This document shows, piece after piece, positions 5,630 to 8,402 of a stretch of 8,402 nucleotides of DNA. Each line of letters begins with the position of its first letter. Within the stretch, counting starts at the first letter, position 1. A program made the translations under genes and the position numbers. The stretch lies in assembly GCA_009780445.1 (NCBI GenBank), contig WRAA01000076.1:1-8402 (forward strand). Direction: 5' to 3'. The stretch is from Defluviitaleaceae bacterium (GTDB taxonomy: Bacteria; Bacillota; Clostridia; Lachnospirales; WRAA01). The notes beneath the pieces are model-generated. The model saw only the letters and a program-made list of their open reading frames with translations, was not told the origin of the DNA and did not search any database.

Positions 5630-7026
5630 GTTAAATTATCCCCATCAACAACCTTTATCATGCCTTCGGATATTCCGTCTATCATTATATCGTCAAACGC
5701 CAAACTTTTCAAGTGGTGCGCGGCACTTTCGTCAATTATTTCGCCGGGAACGAGGAGCGGTATGCCGGGCGGATACGGCGTGACGGGCGCGGCGCAGACC
5801 CGGCCGGCCGCGTCGTCCAGCTTGCAGCCGCGCGAAGGGCGCAGCATTGCCCTGCGGGCGGACATTGCCGGCACGGAGAACCGGGCGGGCGGGCGGTAAA
5901 CCGGCGGGCGGGCGGGCGCGTGGGCCTCCAGCTCTGTGTCCAGCCGGCAAACCGCATCTGCCAGACGCGCGAAACCCTCCGGCGTGTCCGCAAGGCTTGT
6001 CATTGCCACGGCGTGCGCCGGGCCGTACATTTCAAGCTCCAGCGCGTAACCTTCCAGCAGACGCGTATATATATCGCGCCCCTTCCCCCTGTTGGCCACA
6101 AACACCAGCTTGCCGCCGTCCGCGTCGGCCACGCCGAAGCTGCCGCACAGCTCCCTGCCGGCCAGGCCGATATTGCGCAACCCGCCAAGCCGCGCCCGAA
6201 GCTCTGCAAGCGCGGCGGCGTAAGCCTCAAAATTCGCCGGGTCTGCCGCTATGTCCGCACAGCGTTCCATCATCGCCATAGCTACGTAGGACGGGCTGGT
6301 GGTCTGCACCATGTTCAGGCACATCTTGAGCCTTTCGGCATCAACGTTGCGGCCGACGTGTACCACGGCGGACTGGTTCAGCGCGGGCATGGTCTTGTGC
6401 AGGGACTGCACGACGATATCCGCGCAGGAGACCGCACTCGCGGGAAAGGCGGGGTGCAGGCCGAAGTGCGCCCCGTGCGCCTCGTCCACCACAAGCAACA
6501 CGCCGCGGCCGCGCGTCACCCCTGCAATCCCGGCGATATCGCAACACAGCCCCTCATACGTAGGGCTGACGACAAACACGCCCCGAACCTCTGGGTACGC
6601 CGCCAGCACGGCCGCAACATCCTCCGCCGTTACGCCGCCCGCGAATCCGTAGGGCGTAACCTGCGGAGCAAGCAGCACCGCCTCAGCACCGGAGAGCGCA
6701 AGGCCGCTGAACGCGCTAATGTGGCTGTTACGCGCCAACGCCACCTTCCGGCCGTCTCCCGCGGTGTAGAGCATCGCCGCCAGGAGCCCCGCACTGGACC
6801 CGTTCACGCAGACAAGACTGCGACACGCGCCGTAAGCTTGCGCCAGCCTGTCCTCCAGGACGCGGATTATGCCGCCGGGACAGCGCAGATTGTCGGCCCC
6901 GCGCACTTCGGTGATGTCCATGGACTTTAGGTCTATGCCGCGGAAGAACCGGGCGTTGCCCTTATGCCCGGGCATGTGGAACGGATACAGACCTGACGCC
7001 GCCCTAACGCTGAGAAAGTCCAGCAT
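5611..7026 (-). CDS. Orn/Lys/Arg decarboxylase, PLP fold type I (SpeA/YaaO-like)
   Basis: This cytosolic PLP enzyme decarboxylates arginine, lysine or ornithine; in Bacillota the close relatives are biosynthetic and feed polyamine formation. The exact substrate cannot be read from the sequence. Motifs in order are PFHMPGHKG (15-23), NGSSAG (75-80), SPTYEGL (154-160), DEAHGAHFG (181-189, with D181 expected at the pyridine nitrogen), SLHKTMPALNQSA (208-220, K211 the Schiff-base lysine), TTSPSY (242-247) and the C-terminal VTPYPPGIPLLVPGE (415-429). The length of 471 fits the short class, without the N-terminal wing domain of E. coli inducible enzymes. The ATG follows GGGAGG at 9 nt and lies 23 nt inside the addB end. 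A proline/arginine-rich linker (about 370-383) is encoded by a strongly GC-skewed tract. The last five residues and stop lie in the terminal arm of the palindrome. Confidence 0.94.
   Translation of the reverse strand: MLDFLSVRAASGLYPFHMPGHKGNARFFRGIDLKSMDITEVRGADNLRCPGGIIRVLEDRLAQAYGACRSLVCVNGSSAGLLAAMLYTAGDGRKVALARNSHISAFSGLALSGAEAVLLAPQVTPYGFAGGVTAEDVAAVLAAYPEVRGVFVVSPTYEGLCCDIAGIAGVTRGRGVLLVVDEAHGAHFGLHPAFPASAVSCADIVVQSLHKTMPALNQSAVVHVGRNVDAERLKMCLNMVQTTSPSYVAMAMMERCADIAADPANFEAYAAALAELRARLGGLRNIGLAGRELCGSFGVADADGGKLVFVANRGKGRDIYTRLLEGYALELEMYGPAHAVAMTSLADTPEGFARLADAVCRLDTELEAHAPARPPVYRPPARFSVPAMSARRAMLRPSRGCKLDDAAGRVCAAPVTPYPPGIPLLVPGEIIDESAAHHLKSLAFDDIMIDGISEGMIKVVDGDNLTDLFRN
5883..5924 (+). 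other. G-rich tract with quadruplex-forming pattern
   Basis: The plus strand, which is the template strand of the decarboxylase gene, holds seven GGG runs in 42 nt. Four of them (starting 5906, 5910, 5914 and 5922) are separated by 1, 1 and 5 nt, which meets the usual G3+N1-7 quadruplex pattern. Three more (5883, 5887, 5891) have 1-nt spacers. The tract encodes the Pro/Arg-rich linker before the C-terminal domain. Folding is predicted from the pattern only, and high GC may explain it. Confidence 0.5.
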
Positions 7027-8402
7027 CCGCGCCGCCCTCCCTTGCGGAAATTTCTACATGGCAGATATTGGCAAAGCCGCAGTAAGTGCAAGCCGTGCCG
7101 CCCCCGGGCCGCGCCATCGGGTTAACCTCGATATCACCGTCGGACATACGCCGCGCGATCTCGGCGGCCTTGGCCGTCACGTCCTGCCGAAGCTGCCGGA
7201 ACTGCGCCTCGTCCGCGACCTTGGTGCCTCTTGCGGCAAAGGTGCCGTCCTTCTTGACGCTCACCGGCACAATGTTGGACGTTCCCGCCATTTCCGCGTC
7301 CATGGCGCGGATAACTTCGTCGTCGGCAAGCACCAGCCCCGTCATCCTGTATTCGCCCAGCAGAGCCTCCAAGATGTCGGTATTCTTCAGCTTCGCCTCG
7401 TCCAAGATGGGGTTGTCCAGCTTGAATATCAGCACCCCGCCGGGCGCGAGTTCCGGGCGTTTCCGGTCTGTGTCCGTTAGATATTCATGCCCCGTCTTGA
7501 TGAAGATATCCAGATAGGTCATTAGCTGCAGCTGTGTGCCGCGGTAGATGTCGTTGATGTCGAAGCTCGCGTTGCCGGACTTATAGTCAATAACCTTCAC
7601 GTACCGCTTGCCGTTGGAATCGTAGATGTCTACACGGTCTATGCGGCCTTGCAGCCTAAGCTTGCGGCCGTTCCCCGTCTCGATGGTGATGCCCGATATG
7701 GGTGCGTTCGCGCCGAAGCCTATTTCGCTTGCCACAGGCGTGAAGCTGCCTCGTCGGAGGTGCTGTGCCAACGCCCAGATAGACCGCTTGGCGGTGCGCG
7801 CCATCCTTTGGGCAATGTATTCGTAACGCGGAGAGCTTAGCAGTACGCCGTCGGCCAGCTCCTGCGAAATACGCTCCACAGAGCCGTCCGTGATCCTGTC
7901 TATCTGCTCTGTGTCCAGCTCGTGCCAATCCAAACGGTTAAGCGCGAGGCTCGTGCCGAAGTCTCTCAGCACTTCGTGGTAGAAGGTGCCGAAGTCCGCC
8001 GCGCCAGCCTTGAAGCTCGGCCTGCCGCGCAGGCGCAGATTATACAACGCGAAGAAGGCGAAGGGGCACTGCATATACCTCTCCAGCCGCGAAACGTCGG
8101 AGAACATCTCGGTAAAATACAGCATGTCCACGGACTTCTGCGACAGGAACCTCTTGCTCGTCCTAACGAAGGACACACGCTCCAGCCGCTCCAGCCGCGC
8201 GGCAAAGTTTGGCTCTGCGCGGAAAAACTCCAGCACCGCCGCGTCATAGTCCGACATCCCGCAGCCCGCGCGGAACCGCCTAAGCAGCCCGCCCACACCC
8301 GCGAACGCCGCCCTTGGCGCGGATGCCGAACCGCCCCACCGCTGCGCAACACCTTCGTCAAGCGCGGGGAAGAGGCTTCGCAGCCTCTCCACAACAACCG
8401 AA
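7004..8402 (-). CDS. addB: AddB, C-terminal nuclease part (5'-truncated by window)
   Basis: AddB pairs with AddA in the helicase-nuclease that resects double-strand breaks up to Chi sites for RecA loading. About 465 residues of a protein that is normally near 1150 are visible; the frame stays open to the right edge, so the gene starts outside. Numbering from the GTG codon at 8392, the iron-sulfur cysteines are C109 (YMQCPFAFF) and C435, C438, C444 (CTYCGFANIC, C-x2-C-x5-C), as in B. subtilis AddB. The RecB-type PD-(D/E)xK nuclease core shows GTFYHE (135-140), GRIDRVD (249-255), VIDYKSG (267-273, D269 and K271) and GTQLQLMTYLD (285-295). All expected catalytic residues are present, so this subunit should be active. 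The 3' end overlaps the decarboxylase gene by 23 nt. addA does not follow, which is unlike the usual addB-addA order. Confidence 0.95.
   Translation of the reverse strand, partial: SVVVERLRSLFPALDEGVAQRWGGSASAPRAAFAGVGGLLRRFRAGCGMSDYDAAVLEFFRAEPNFAARLERLERVSFVRTSKRFLSQKSVDMLYFTEMFSDVSRLERYMQCPFAFFALYNLRLRGRPSFKAGAADFGTFYHEVLRDFGTSLALNRLDWHELDTEQIDRITDGSVERISQELADGVLLSSPRYEYIAQRMARTAKRSIWALAQHLRRGSFTPVASEIGFGANAPISGITIETGNGRKLRLQGRIDRVDIYDSNGKRYVKVIDYKSGNASFDINDIYRGTQLQLMTYLDIFIKTGHEYLTDTDRKRPELAPGGVLIFKLDNPILDEAKLKNTDILEALLGEYRMTGLVLADDEVIRAMDAEMAGTSNIVPVSVKKDGTFAARGTKVADEAQFRQLRQDVTAKAAEIARRMSDGDIEVNPMARPGGGTACTYCGFANICHVEISAREGGADAGLSQR

Noticed and set aside
5466..5633. TTA at both outer edges of the palindrome as a target-site duplication
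   Set aside because: Three bases are too few, and the fit needs unequal arm ends. It is not evidence enough for transposition.
5713..6930. Long plus-strand open frame (about 405 codons) antisense to the decarboxylase
   Set aside because: Its translation is Arg/His/Ala-rich and matches no family, whereas the minus-strand frame has every decarboxylase motif. GC-rich coding sequence often leaves such a mirror frame open.

Overview
This window looks like chromosome of a Bacillota (Clostridia-type) bacterium with fairly high GC. The reasons are the AddB-type nuclease subunit, a YceD-rpmF-plsX cluster, a Cys4 zinc-type ribosomal protein L32, and strong AGGAGG-like ribosome binding sites. The species cannot be named from the sequence. 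All nine genes I accept lie on the minus strand, so the window reads from right to left.

In order of transcription: (1) the C-terminal part of addB, a recombinational repair nuclease, which runs off the right edge. (2) A PLP-dependent Orn/Lys/Arg decarboxylase of the biosynthetic SpeA/YaaO type, overlapping addB by 23 nt. (3) A 154-nt gap almost filled by a 162-bp imperfect palindrome, whose outer end also supplies the last codons and stop of the decarboxylase. (4) A small unknown single-TM protein overlapping a CheB-like methylesterase whose receiver domain has lost its phosphoacceptor Asp. (5) pta and ackA, the two steps of acetyl-CoA to acetate conversion by way of acetyl phosphate. (6) A consensus sigma-A promoter embedded in the end of ackA, driving yceD (DUF177), rpmF (L32) and plsX. 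(7) A possible weak terminator, then a second copy of the 58-bp core of the palindrome at the left edge.

Functionally, the window joins DNA repair, polyamine synthesis, an orphan signalling module, fermentative energy conservation, and the conserved link between a ribosomal protein gene and phospholipid synthesis. The housekeeping genes are ordinary. The unusual parts are the palindromic element and its dispersed core, the degenerate CheB with its coupled membrane partner directly upstream of pta-ackA, and a perfect promoter written into the last ackA codons. I did not find a clearly new multi-gene system. The palindrome with strand-biased G·U pairing is the best candidate for something undescribed.
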